Assembly (NCBI RefSeq): GCF_048128805.1
Contig: NC_136003.1
Coordinates: forward strand, 26,513,885 to 26,577,884
Length of the DNA stretch: 64,000 bases
From: Centroberyx gerrardi
Taxonomy: Eukaryota; Chordata; Actinopteri; Beryciformes; Berycidae
Direction of reading: 5' to 3'
Shown one piece after another: positions 22,985 through 35,100 of the stretch (its first letter is position 1; every line of letters begins with the position of its first letter). The notes below the pieces were generated by a model. It searched no databases, was not told the origin of the DNA, and saw only the letters and a program-made list of their open reading frames with translations. Made by a program: the position numbers and the translations under genes.

Positions 22985-23020
22985 ATGCTGATGGTGGGAG
23001 GCGATGGACGGATGCACTAG
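22985..23020 (+). promoter_or_regulatory. Short upstream ORF overlapping the kmt5c start region
   Basis: ATG at 22985 opens an 11-codon frame ([11 protein letters not shown]) ending TAG at 23018-23020. It overlaps the first in-frame main ATG (23004) and stops one base before the second in-frame ATG (23022). The main frame has a TGA at 22989-22991, so no main-frame start lies further upstream in this exon. Confidence 0.5.
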
Positions 23021-23116
23021 AATGAGTGTGAAGGAGCTGTGTGAGACTGATGACCTGGCTACCAGTCTGGTGCTGGACCCTCTGTTGGGCTTCAGCACCC
23101 ACAAAATGAACATCAG
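23004..23116 (+). CDS. kmt5c: kmt5c coding exon 1 (gene exon 2)
   Basis: Encodes [18 protein letters not shown] to [11 protein letters not shown]. The exon begins at 22984 (acceptor TGCTTTCAG) and ends AG|GTATGT. The start at 23004 is the first in-frame ATG after an in-frame TGA; 23022 is an alternative start in similar context. Confidence 0.88.
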
Positions 23117-26100
23117 GTATGTCACCGCTAAAGACATGTCAGGTCAAATGCTATTAAAATCCTAAACGCTAAACTTGAGTGGCATAGTAGTGCTTATAAT
23201 GTTGATTATGTCATAATTTCTGCTGTGTTTACATGTGAACACACATTTTGTTCATGCATTGGCTGGTTGTAGTTTGGGTGGGCAATGTATGAGCATGCCA
23301 TCAGACACAAGACTTGTTCCAACGGTGTCTTTGTTTTATATACAACCACAGAAGAGAGACATTTCTTTATCAGAAAAATCGTAGGGTATGTACTCAAAAC
23401 AGGCCATGGAGCGCATTTTTCCTTAAATCTGTGGTTTGCTGCTCTTGGAAGTTGCAACTTTATTTGTTCCAATTGGCAACTGGTTTTGCAGCAGATATTA
23501 AAAATGTTATATAAAACCATAAGACTTGACAGGCACAAAAAACAATCTGTCTTAAACTTGTTGGACACTTTTTACAACTCTCAGCCATTTGTGCACTCCA
23601 TGTGTAGTGCAGAGCTCAGCAGTGATCAAAACGAGCAATATTTTGGGTTGATGTTCATTGCAGCAGTCCTAATGGAAAGACGTTTTTTCAAGTGATCAGT
23701 AACACATATAGTGAAATACAGCAACAGTGGATGTGTTGTCATGCCAAGAGTGGACACACAGTGATGCTTTTATGATCGTATAAAATAGCATTGAAATGCC
23801 AGGTATAACCATAGCCTTTGACATAGAGACACCTTGTACTAACACAGACTGTGTTTAGGTTGTTGTATCTCTCCTTATGTGGTATATCTCCCCTTTCTCT
23901 TCTCTTAGTCCCCCACCAGAGGTCCGGCGTTGGGGTAACCTCAAAGAGACTCTGTTGCGCTTCCAGCGTACGCATGACTTCAAGGCTACATTTGAAGCGC
24001 TGACGGTGGGGGAACTGGCCGGTGACTACTTCAATGGTTTGGGAAGCCATCGACAGGAGCTGCTGAGACAACATGTGGGTTTATGTTTCCCTCTTTGTGC
24101 GATTAGTTGTAATATTCTTCGGTCCTAGTAGTGGGTATAAATCTGAAATAATGTTGCTCAACATAGTGCATAAAATCACATTTAAAAACATGTTCACATA
24201 AAATACAGAGATAGTAGTCGGCTGATTCTGTAGGACACTTTAGTTTTGATGTCTTCCTCTTGCTATACCTGCGTTAGTTTTACAGGACTGTAGCTGTGAT
24301 TCTTGAAGTTGTCTGTTGAGTTTGAGAACACATAATCTAAACCATCCATGATGTCCGCAGGTGTATCGCTACCTCAGTGCCTTCCTGTTGGATAGCGGTG
24401 TCAAGATAGAGTCCTGCAACAGATACTCCTCAGAGACCAACGGAGCGAAGATAACCTCAACAAGGCACTGGTAATCACTCACACTTTTTTAACATCGAGT
24501 TTATCAAGGCAGCGTGAGGTCGAACAACAACCGCTCCGATTTCACACATTGCTGAGAGTCCTGGACTGTGTGTGTCTTACAGTAGATATATGACTCTTGG
24601 ATTGCTGTACCGTAGGTTTATAGGTGAGCGGGTGGAGGTTCTGCAGGGCTGCATAGCGGAGCTGAGCCCCGCCGACAGTGCTGTTCTGCAGGCAGGAGTC
24701 AACGACTTCAGCGTGATGTACTCAACACGCAAACGCTGCGCTCAGCTCTGGCTTGGGCCTGCTGCTTTCATTAACCATGGTGAGTCTGTCTGCATCTGTG
24801 ATGCTGTGTATCACCCTTTACACACACACACCCACACACACACACATACACACACACACACTAGAGATTGCACCAGTACCAAATTTTCAGAAGTGATGTG
24901 ACTACTGATCCAAGTGCTGCTCAATTTACAGTCCTACATGGCACCCAGTATTGGGCTACTTCAAACCAATTACAGGAGCAGGTGTTGTGAATCTATTGCG
25001 TTTTGTTTATTCATTTCATCAAATTTTGCACTGGCCGTCTTCATTCAAATATAAACATAATAAATGCTCATAATAAAATAGAAAATAGGCTGTGTAACTA
25101 AGGTTAGAGGATAGAGCTTCTCATTTTTTACACCAGTCAAACACTTATTGATGGACTCTCAAAACCAGCCTATTCAGAATGGGATAACAGATAAAGAAAA
25201 GTGTAGTAGGTTAGGCCAAATAAAACAGAATGGTATTCAGCCTTCATAGCCAAGGTTCCTTTTCTAAACAAAAGGTTTTCTACCTCTGAGTTTCACAAAT
25301 GGCAGCGTTTCAGCTTTTTGACATATCAGGGTGTTTTCCCTCTCACCGGAAAAGTTTTAAGTGTCGTGGATGCAGGACAGCTTAATTTGTGGATCCTAGC
25401 ACAAGTGTTTGGATTGGCACCGATCTCCATACTACAGATATTATTGAGGCATCCCTAATACACACATGCTGTTGGTTTTCTGGGTTCCTCCATAGATTAG
25501 TTAGGTACTCTCCAGACTTACAGTAAATACACTATCTTGTCCTGTAACTCTAAGTTTACAGATTTGATCTCCTGAGAAAGCTAGTTTCCATCTTAACTGA
25601 AGTGTTCATCATGAGTGGCTGCTCCTCTACTGTAAAGTATTTGACCTGTTGACTTTTTGCACATTTTCTTGTGCTAAAAAGTACAGAAAAGTTTTTTTTA
25701 AGGATTTACATTTCTGTCGCACCGCTCGTCATTGTCACATTTGGGCCAGGCAGCCAATCAAATCAAGCACAAGCTTTCCTTCCTGTTTTGATGTGGTTTG
25801 ATGTGGTGGGATCGGCGGGACACTGGCAAACACACATGAAAAGCTGATATTAGCGGTCTTTAACCCGGTCGCACACGCAGCCCTGCTCCACAGGCGCACC
25901 AAGCTGTTTTGCCCGACGCAGTCTGCCGAGGCGTTTCTGACGCGGCTGCGCCTGTGGCGACGCTTCTCGGTGTGATCGCCCCCTAATGCTGCAGCACACT
26001 GTGGAATAGTGTGTCACTAGTGTGTCACTTACGGATGACATTTGATTTGAATGCCTGGGGCTTCAGAGAAAAATAAACTATCATCCCTCCCTCGCTGTAT

Positions 26101-29100
26101 ATAAAAAAGTCCAGAGGGTCTCTTCCTCTTCTGAGTTTAGTGAAGTTACTGAAGACATTTTTTACAGAAAAGACACACTGAAGAGTGCCTCGTCTGTACT
26201 TTAATAATTCTACTACACCTGGAGAGCACTTTGCGTAGATTTTACACCAAAAAACCCAAATAAGTGCATTTTGAACTAATTTCGTAGCACAGGAAAATAT
26301 GCCAAGAATCAAGGGGGGTGGTTACTTTTTATAGCCGCTGTATGTATCTGTCTCATCTGTCTCAGAGGGATAAACATAGCAGCAAATAACTGCCCTGTGT
26401 GTAATATGGTGACTTGGCGCTTTAAACTCTTAATTTCATTACATAAGCATTTGGTCAATCATAAGTCATTACAACAGATAAGCCTAAGCAACTTGCTTTT
26501 CACAGACCATCTGTCATTACATGGTGTGTACTGAATTTTCAGGAGCACAAAAGGTCCAGTGAAATTAGTGATCCAGTCAAATTTCTTTCGAGTTAATTCT
26601 TCCATCCATGCTTGCATAGAGGTCGGCTTCTGACAAGATCTTTTAATAATGTTTCGGAGCTAATCAGCTTAGCTTTGAGCCTTTGTGAAATCAAGTGCAA
26701 GCCAGATGATCAGCAAAATGATATGCCCCTTATTCATCTGTATGATTTAAATTAATAACTTTAAAATTTTTATCTCTCCCGTTCTCTCATGATGTCTCTT
26801 TGTTTCTCGTTCTGGCTGGAAGACTGCAGACCCAACTGCAAGGTAATGAGCAGTATTTATTGATCTCATGTACTTAAGAGGTTGGACACTTACCACATAA
26901 TTGACATTTAACTAGCTTAAAAATGCTCACGTTGGTTGCATAATCTATTGAGATGTATTATTGTGGTATTCTGTTTTTTACAGTATTGAAATTCATATTG
27001 TAGATAGATATCAATATAGAATTATAGTCTTGAAATCATTTCCTCTCACTCTGCTTCCTTACTGCTCTGTGTTGTAGTTGTTATTCCCATGGGCCAACAA
27101 ACCTTTGTCTTTGTCTTTTGCTCTGTTTTTTTCCCTTTTCTCCCGCCCAGTTTGTCCCTGGTGAGAAGAATGGTGCTTGTGTTGAAGTGATCCGACCCAT
27201 CTCACCTGGGGAGGAGATCACGTGTTACTATGGTGCCAGCTTTTTTGGGGAAGGCAATGAAATGTGTGAATGCTGCACCTGTGAGAGGTGTGTACAGCAT
27301 CAGATCATAATGCTCTTATCTAGCCAGGTTTTTGTTAAAATCTGTTTTGAGAAGCTTTTGCCTACCAGACATAGTCAAAATATTATCTGGTTCACTTTTA
27401 GCTGGTTAAAGTACGATTTTTTTTTTTTTCTTCTAATTTTAACCATTCTGCAGGAGAGGAGAGGGTCACTTCAGACACAAAGGGAAGCAGCCTGAATGTG
27501 AAGAAACAAAGGACTCTGTGGGCCAAAAGTACCGTCTGAGGGAGAGATATCTTCGTCAAAACAGAGAGAAGGGCCACTGCCCTGCAAGGCCGGCTATTCC
27601 AGGAATACACTCAGGTATCTTCAAAGGTAACCGGTGCAGGATTTTCTCTGAAATCATCTTTGGAAAATCTCTTATTGATAATGATAGTTGTAATAGTAAT
27701 TGCTAGTATAGCAGTGACGAAATTACAAAGTGCTGTTAAAATACAAGGAACAAAATAAATATTAACAGCAGCTAATATAAACAGAAGACTTGCATTTCTG
27801 GCTCCCTAAAAGCCCTCTCAGCACAACAGAAATGGCACAAGACATAGGAAGGGGAATATTATCAGAACAATGCAATTATATAGTAGAAATAGCAATAATA
27901 AGAATAATAAGAGCTTGACTGTCTGCTCAACAGTTCAGTGGTCTCTTAGTGCACCATCAAGTTGAAGCCCAAAGGATAACTAATTCTGCTGGTTCGTTAA
28001 GGCCCACTCAACAAAATTTGGAAACCCTGCAGGACTGCCAGTGTTAACATTTCAATACCAGTATAATGTAATGAGAACAATAACAACAATTATTTAACAA
28101 TCTGTTAAATACAAATGTATAAAAATGAGATTTCAGCGCTTGCTCATTGTATTGCCTCACGCAGGTTGGTCCGGCGTTTAGAGGCCCTGATCACAAAAGC
28201 TCAATCACCTCAGAACAGGCAAAAGAGCTTTTTGTGCTGATCCTGCACTTTACAATGTTTCTCTTTTTTGGGAATTTTAAGTCAGCTTTGGGAATTTTTT
28301 TGGAAAATTTAGGAAGTCTATTTCAGTTAGGTTTTTTTTTTTTTATCAGGTAATTTTTTTTTATCAGATCATTGTGTGAGGAGATGTCTGAAGCCAGAGC
28401 TGAGAAAAGGAAACAGTATTATAGATCCCACTTGCTTTGTGGATAAGATCTGCCTATTTACAATTTGTAGCCCTGGGATCAAATTCTACTTGCACATGTC
28501 CTGCTCAAAAACATGATGCAATTCAGATCAGTGCGAAAAGTAAAGCAGACTGGGGTTTGAACTGGAGGCGATTGGTGGACAAGAAAAGGATGAGTATAAA
28601 TATTGCAGAAGATTCTGAGAAAGTAAAAAAGCCCATGCAGTTTTCAGTTTATAAGGTGAAGGGAGCACATATCGCTTTGAAGTATCTTTTTATGTGTTGA
28701 GATGCTTTTGGTTGTGAAAAAAGTCATATTGAAAATCCTTTGCTGAATATTGTGATTTGCGACAGATGCAGACTCCACTTTTTATGTGATGTTACTTTTT
28801 AGTAATTAGAAACACTAAATTACACAGAAATGCTTGGTTTACCAAATTTGTGTATAATGAAAGATTGTAGGACTGGCAGGTGTTCTGCACACCATTCAAA
28901 AATATGGTTTAGATGGCCCAAAACACCTTTCAGGCCAAAATGCAGCCTTTTGCAATTTGGAAATTGCAGCAGTCAATATTTAAATTGTTTTTCAACCTTA
29001 GTTGTTGGATACTATATTTGCTTAATTCTCACACTGGGAAAACAGCTCCTAGCTTTTAAATACTTGCCATTGGAATTGCGATAACAACCATTGGCGCCAA

Positions 29101-32100
29101 GTTCTGTGATCCGCTTTCTATCAGCTTTCATTGTTTCATTTCTGTGCTACTTTTGATGTTTGGCTTATCCGTTTACCAGAGGGAACAAGGAATCAAGCCT
29201 TAGAGCCCTTAATTTAGACCAAATATAAGTACAGTGCAGATCATTAGGACTGTAGCTATAATGGCTACAGTTGCTTGTTTTTGGCCAGTACAAATTTCAG
29301 TGATATATTAACAATAAAATCCTGTATAGGACTGGGTATTATTTGAATTATTTTTTTTTTTTTTACCAAACCTTGTATTAGACCTGGTAACCTCGATATG
29401 TGTATTAATCATATGCAGCAAGTACACTTTTAGCTTTATTTATATAACATTTGCTCTTTCTTACCTAACACAGTGCTGAAGGCAAGAGAAACTAAGTGTA
29501 GAGGGGTGACAAAGTCACCAGTATCATAGCCATTGCTGGCTATGATTGATTTATCATTTCCAGTAAGGAAGCTGCACTGAGGCAGTGTTTTGTTCATTTG
29601 CGTTAAAGCATTGCACATAAATATGTACTTCACATTGTTGCTTTGCCAATCACAAGATGAGACAACACTGATATCAATTGGCTTTGAAAAGAAAAAATAG
29701 TAAATAGTAAAATGAGGTTCCTGGATGATATATTGAGAGGTGGCACTGAATGTCTTTACACTTTTTAGTACTTAGCATTTTAATGTGATATGGTCAGTAC
29801 ATACAAAGTATGTACCCAGCCAATACCCAGCCCTATACACTTTCCAGCCTATAGAATTGGATATGATTTATCATATTTAACTGGTCTTTCTGTTAATATG
29901 TTTGACAATTGAGAACTTGAGCTACAAATGGAAAATGGGGTTGCATAATTTAGATTGTCCATTATAGTTTTGTAATGTTGTCATTGTTTAAAAATCTTGG
30001 ATTTTCGTGCACTTCTTATCAAGATATTCACATTAGCAGAAAAAAAGCTTTTGTATAGAGCAGCCTAAGTTCAACTGTGTTTCTTTGTTCTTGTCTCCCA
30101 TTCATAGCCATCCCCTCCAGGAATTCCTTTACCCAGCAGATGAAGAGAAATGCCTTGATGAGCAGAAAATTGACACGGACAAAGAAGTGGAGACAAGAGA
30201 AGCACAGAAGATCAGGAAAGAACCCATTCAAATCCTCCACAGTCAAACAGTGCCGGACAGTTCCACTTCTATCACAAGTTACACTGAGGGACCTTAGAAT
30301 CAGAGTACGGCGCCACACAGTGGATTTCCTACTTCATTGTAAGGACCCAAGAAGCAAAGAGAGGGCTTTGCTCCAACTGCTGGAAGAAGTGAAGCCAAAA
30401 GATAAAGAGTCAAATGAACTGCACTTGGCAAATGAAAAAGCTGGTGAAGAAAATAACAGCAGTGGTAAAGCTATTGGTGAGGTAAACTTGAAGCCTTTCA
30501 CTCTAAATTCCTCTGTGTCTTTTCATGAGAAAAGTAGGCCGGTGGTTAGTGGCGCAAGCCCTAGTGGGAAGTCCCTCAAAGTGGTAGACGGACAGGCAGT
30601 TCACTCAAGGACCTCTTCAAGAACAAGGAGCATGGTTCACACCGTGCTCACACATCAAACAGGGTCCAGTAACACAACTAACACTACAACTGTTTGTCAC
30701 CCTGTTGAACTAGACAAAAGCAGCAATGCAAATTCCCCCAAACAAGAGAACATGGACAAAACAATCACAGATGGCCATGAAAACAAGTGCATAAAAGTTG
30801 GTGATGGCACCAAGTGCAGCAGCAATGTGTCCTGCATCACTGGCACGGCTCAAAACCCAGTGACTGAGCAAACCGAGCACAAGACCGTCAGCGCTCCATC
30901 ATCCCTCTTGATGAACAGGACACTTTCAAATAAACTCACAAAGGAAAGTGTTGAGGTTTATCAAAGTGTCTCAGATGGATCAAAGAAAGCTGGGGACAAT
31001 CCGCTAATATCACTGAAGCAATACCTTACGGTGAACTTAACAAGGGTATCAGTGCCACAAAGTGTAGAAGCAGAAAAGACCCATGAAGACAAGAAAGGAA
31101 AAGTGGTGGTAAGAGGAAAGATCAGACAGAGCCAGCGGACTAGACCAGTGCCTCTGACAGCACAGGCAGAAACCAGAGTGTCCAGATCTCAACAGAAGCA
31201 GGGAGGAAGCTCAGAGATCTCCACAGCTGAAGGTAATAGAGGGGTGAGGGAAATGTATTTCAAGGCCATTGATAAAGTTAATGTAAGGAAGAGACAGGCA
31301 TGTGAGGCTGTAGATGATTTATCATGCAGTGAGAAAAGAGGAAATGACAAAGTCATTGAAATACAAACAGTCTCAGGGGAAGATAAAAGTTGCATACAAA
31401 TGGAGCAGCAGAAAGACATTATTAATGGCAAAGTTGAAGCGCAAAAAGAAATAAGTAATGCTACAACAACTCCAGTTGTGGAATGTAAGAGTAAAGGGGC
31501 CCTGGAAGAACGGAAAGAGTCAGAGTGTGAAATTCTGGGCAGTGAAACGCCTAGAACAGAAAATAACATGCAGTGTGTTAATAATAAGATCAAAGGTGCA
31601 GGTATGGAAGGGGGACTTGGTAAACCATTAGAACGAATATGTAAGAGCAAAATGGTCAAGAATGTGAGTAAAAATTCAGCAAGTAGGGGGAAGGAGGATA
31701 TTGTCATAAAACAAGCAAGGGTTCTGCTCTCTGATTTTCTAAGGAAAGATAAAACTGATAGAGATAAGAGATTAGAGGGAGATACTGTTGGAAGAGGGAT
31801 TTCTACCTCAGCTCATAAAGAAATGGAATATGGCAACACGACACAAAGCTGTGTTGAAGAACCGTCTGAAATACATGGAGACAGACATTCTTGTGCAGTG
31901 CAGGAGAGGAACGTAGGAAGACGAAGGGGGAGGCCTAGAGCAGCAAAAACGAATGCTGAAGATAAACAAAGCATTAAGGGACACTTACGCAAAGAAGTTA
32001 TAGCTAGAATTAAGACTGAGTTAAAACAGGATAGTTTGCAGTTTCAATCATCACAAAGGCATGATGAGTTATTCGCCACCTGCCCCAACCCACCAGGTCC

Positions 32101-35100
32101 TTATCAAGAGTCATTAACTTCAACAAAAGCCGTGACTAATCTGCATCCAGACATCAATCCACAGACGCACATACAGTCCAACATTCCTCTGAAGAAACGT
32201 ATGTTTCGCAATTCTGTGGATATAGACTCTGAACAGGGTTTCAATTCTCCTGTTTCTGACCAAGCTTCTAAAGAAGCCACTGAATTAAACTCTTCCACAG
32301 AGCAAAGGCAGGACCTTTCTCTGTGTTCAGGTGAGAGAAGCAAATTGACGAAAGATGGTAAATGCAGATTTAAGAAAACTGATGCCCAGAAGCAAACCCC
32401 CAAAAGGACTACTAAACAAAACTCTGGTAACCGGTGGCTTCGTTCCAGAGCTAATGAAGTTCAGCGAAGCCATCTACTGAGGAGAGTTCGAAAGTGTAAA
32501 TTAGAGAGGCAAGATGAAGACCAGATTGACAATGCTGAGACACAAGAGAATGATGAGCTTGCAGAGGACAAACAAGATGAGGATCCTGCTAAAATCCAAC
32601 AACATTGTGGCAAAGGTCCAAGTAAAAATAAATTTGCAATGGAAGATGGGGTGGAAATTTCACCCCTCCAGCAAACCTGTTTGGAGGAGGAGACAAAGCA
32701 GGACCTCAATTTCAAGATTCGTTTTAAGAGAAAGAGGGGAAAATTGTGGGAGCTGGAAAGCCCAGCATGTGAGGATTTGTCATTAGATACAGAAAAAAAA
32801 GCTGATTCACTGACATGTGACCCTTTTAAAGCCATCATGGATTCTGTATCAATTTTGAACATGGAGATGGAGGCAGCTCAGGCACATGTGCAAGCTAGTA
32901 TGAAGTCAAAGGGTAGATTGCATCGTTTGAAAAGGAGAGGTCAGAGGTTGAGGGAAAATCAAGGGGTGGATTTCTCTGCAGACCTAAATTCAGAGGAGGA
33001 CCAAGACCTTGAAAATGTAGAACATGTATGTGGACCTAGTGGTTCTCACAAAGACAAGGTGGAAATCAAGGAGAAGCTAGATAGGGAGGTATTAGGGGGA
33101 GTTAAGCAGCTACCAGAAAAAGGAGATAAAAATGCTGGTGAGACTTTGTCTGTTGTAGGGCAAAAAGCAAAAATTGAAGATTCTGTTGTAGGGCAAAAAG
33201 CAAAAATTGAAGATTCTGTTGTAGGGCAAAAGGCAAAAATTGAAGATTCTGTTGTAGGGCAAAAAGCAAAAATTGAAGATTCTCTCTTAGGGCAACAAGC
33301 AAAAATTGAAGATTCTGTCTTAGGGCAACAAGCAAAAATTGAAGATCCTTTTGTAAACAATAGTTGCTATTTTGAAAGTGGGGCACAGCACAAACAGGAG
33401 CCTGAATTGAAATTCGATGGATTTCCCTTACCAGTAATTAAACTGCGGAGAAAGGTAGAAGATATTTGGGAGGTAGATTTCAAGAATGAGAAGCAGATAG
33501 AAACGGAACCTAAGATAGAAACCAAGGTTACAAAAGAGATGAAGCGTCACATTGTAGGGAAAGAGAAGAAAGGATTGGTAGATTTTGGCAAGCTCAAAGA
33601 AGAGTGCCCATCTTCTCAGAAACTGAACAGCAACTTGGGCCCTCTGAAAACAGAACCTCCACCTTTGTCCTTGTCCCTCTCACCATTGTCTCTATCCTCC
33701 CCTATTAATGACAGTAAAGCTCAAGTTTTAGCATCTGCTCCTGATAGAATCACTGAAAGGCCAGTGCTAGAGATAAGTAGTGGAGGAAGGAAACAGAGGC
33801 ACAAAATGGAGAGAACACGCAAGAGTGGGACTGAAACGGAAACACCCACCACTTGTCTTAGTCATACCCTCCAACAAATTGACAACAGTCTTTCCAGGCT
33901 CTCTGAGGGCTTGTGTGCATCTCAGGCCTTGGAAAAGACAACAGTCTATTCCAGTGGTTCTACTTCTGTCATCCAGCCCCCGTCCCAATCTCCACCGTTC
34001 ACAACCCCAGATAATATGCTTTCCACTGAGCCCAGCTTTACAAACTGCTGCGATGATATTTTGGACTTTCAGTGTCTCAATTTTGAAGGATATTATCAAC
34101 CACAGAATATACTTCCATCTTCTCCATCAGATCTATGTCCATTGGAGCCACCCACAGACCCCTTCAGCAGTCCCCTCTCTCACAGCCCCTCTGACACATG
34201 GAACACTGAAACGCCATACCTTGGCCCTCCTAGTCCAGGAAACAACTTCAATAGTGAGGATCTGCAGTTTTTCCCAAGTCTCATTTCTTCCAAAAGTGAC
34301 TCTCTTCCTCTGGAATGTGAAGTGAAGGATACCTCCAAAGACAAAAACCCATCCAACTCCAACTTCAATTTTTCAGCTCTAAGCAATGTTGAGGTGACTG
34401 CTATGGATCGATTTTTGAGTAAAAATCCAGGAATGAGACTGTCCAAAGAAGACCCCAAAACACAGTCCATGCCTGTAGTAAGCAAGCCTCGGCTGTTTTG
34501 TGCGACCTCTTCTGCTGTTACATCTCAATGTCCTATTATTCCAGCCCAACCCTCCAGTCAGATCATCAATGTCAAAGCTAGTACTAGCCAGTTAAAGGCC
34601 CAGTCTCACCTTAAAACCCAGGGCCCCTTCCATCGTATGAGCATTCCCAACAAATCTCAGTCTTTTTCCAATAGTCAGCCAAACATAGTCAGAGGAGTGC
34701 CCCACAGTTGCTCAACTAAGCCCGTCCATTCACCTCAAATGGCTAACAAATTCCTTTCTTCTCAACTTTTCACTGTGAAAAATCCCAATCCTGCTGACAA
34801 TTCGCTGAACTTCCAGGACAAAACCTCTACAGTCATCCATAGGGTGCTTAAGTTTCAAGGAGGGAAGCAGAGTCAGAATTTGTGTAGTGCACCATTTAAA
34901 GACAATGTGGCTGCTGGCAGCCCTATTTACATGTCCAAAACAGTCAGTGCAAAATTGGGTGATATTGAGAAGACCCAGCAGAGGCAGAAAGTAGGTATAA
35001 GTACAGACTACCATAAAGGTAACCTTTCAGTTCAAGGATATACCTCTGAAAAGGATGTAGGTCACATTAGTTCCTCCTGCAACCCCATTAGGTCAAATTC

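Noticed and set aside
23285..23695. 136-codon plus-strand frame in a kmt5c intron (with a minus-strand shadow)
   Set aside because: Unrecognised and interrupts the kmt5c exon chain; flanking splice signals at 23116 and 23909 join perfectly without it.
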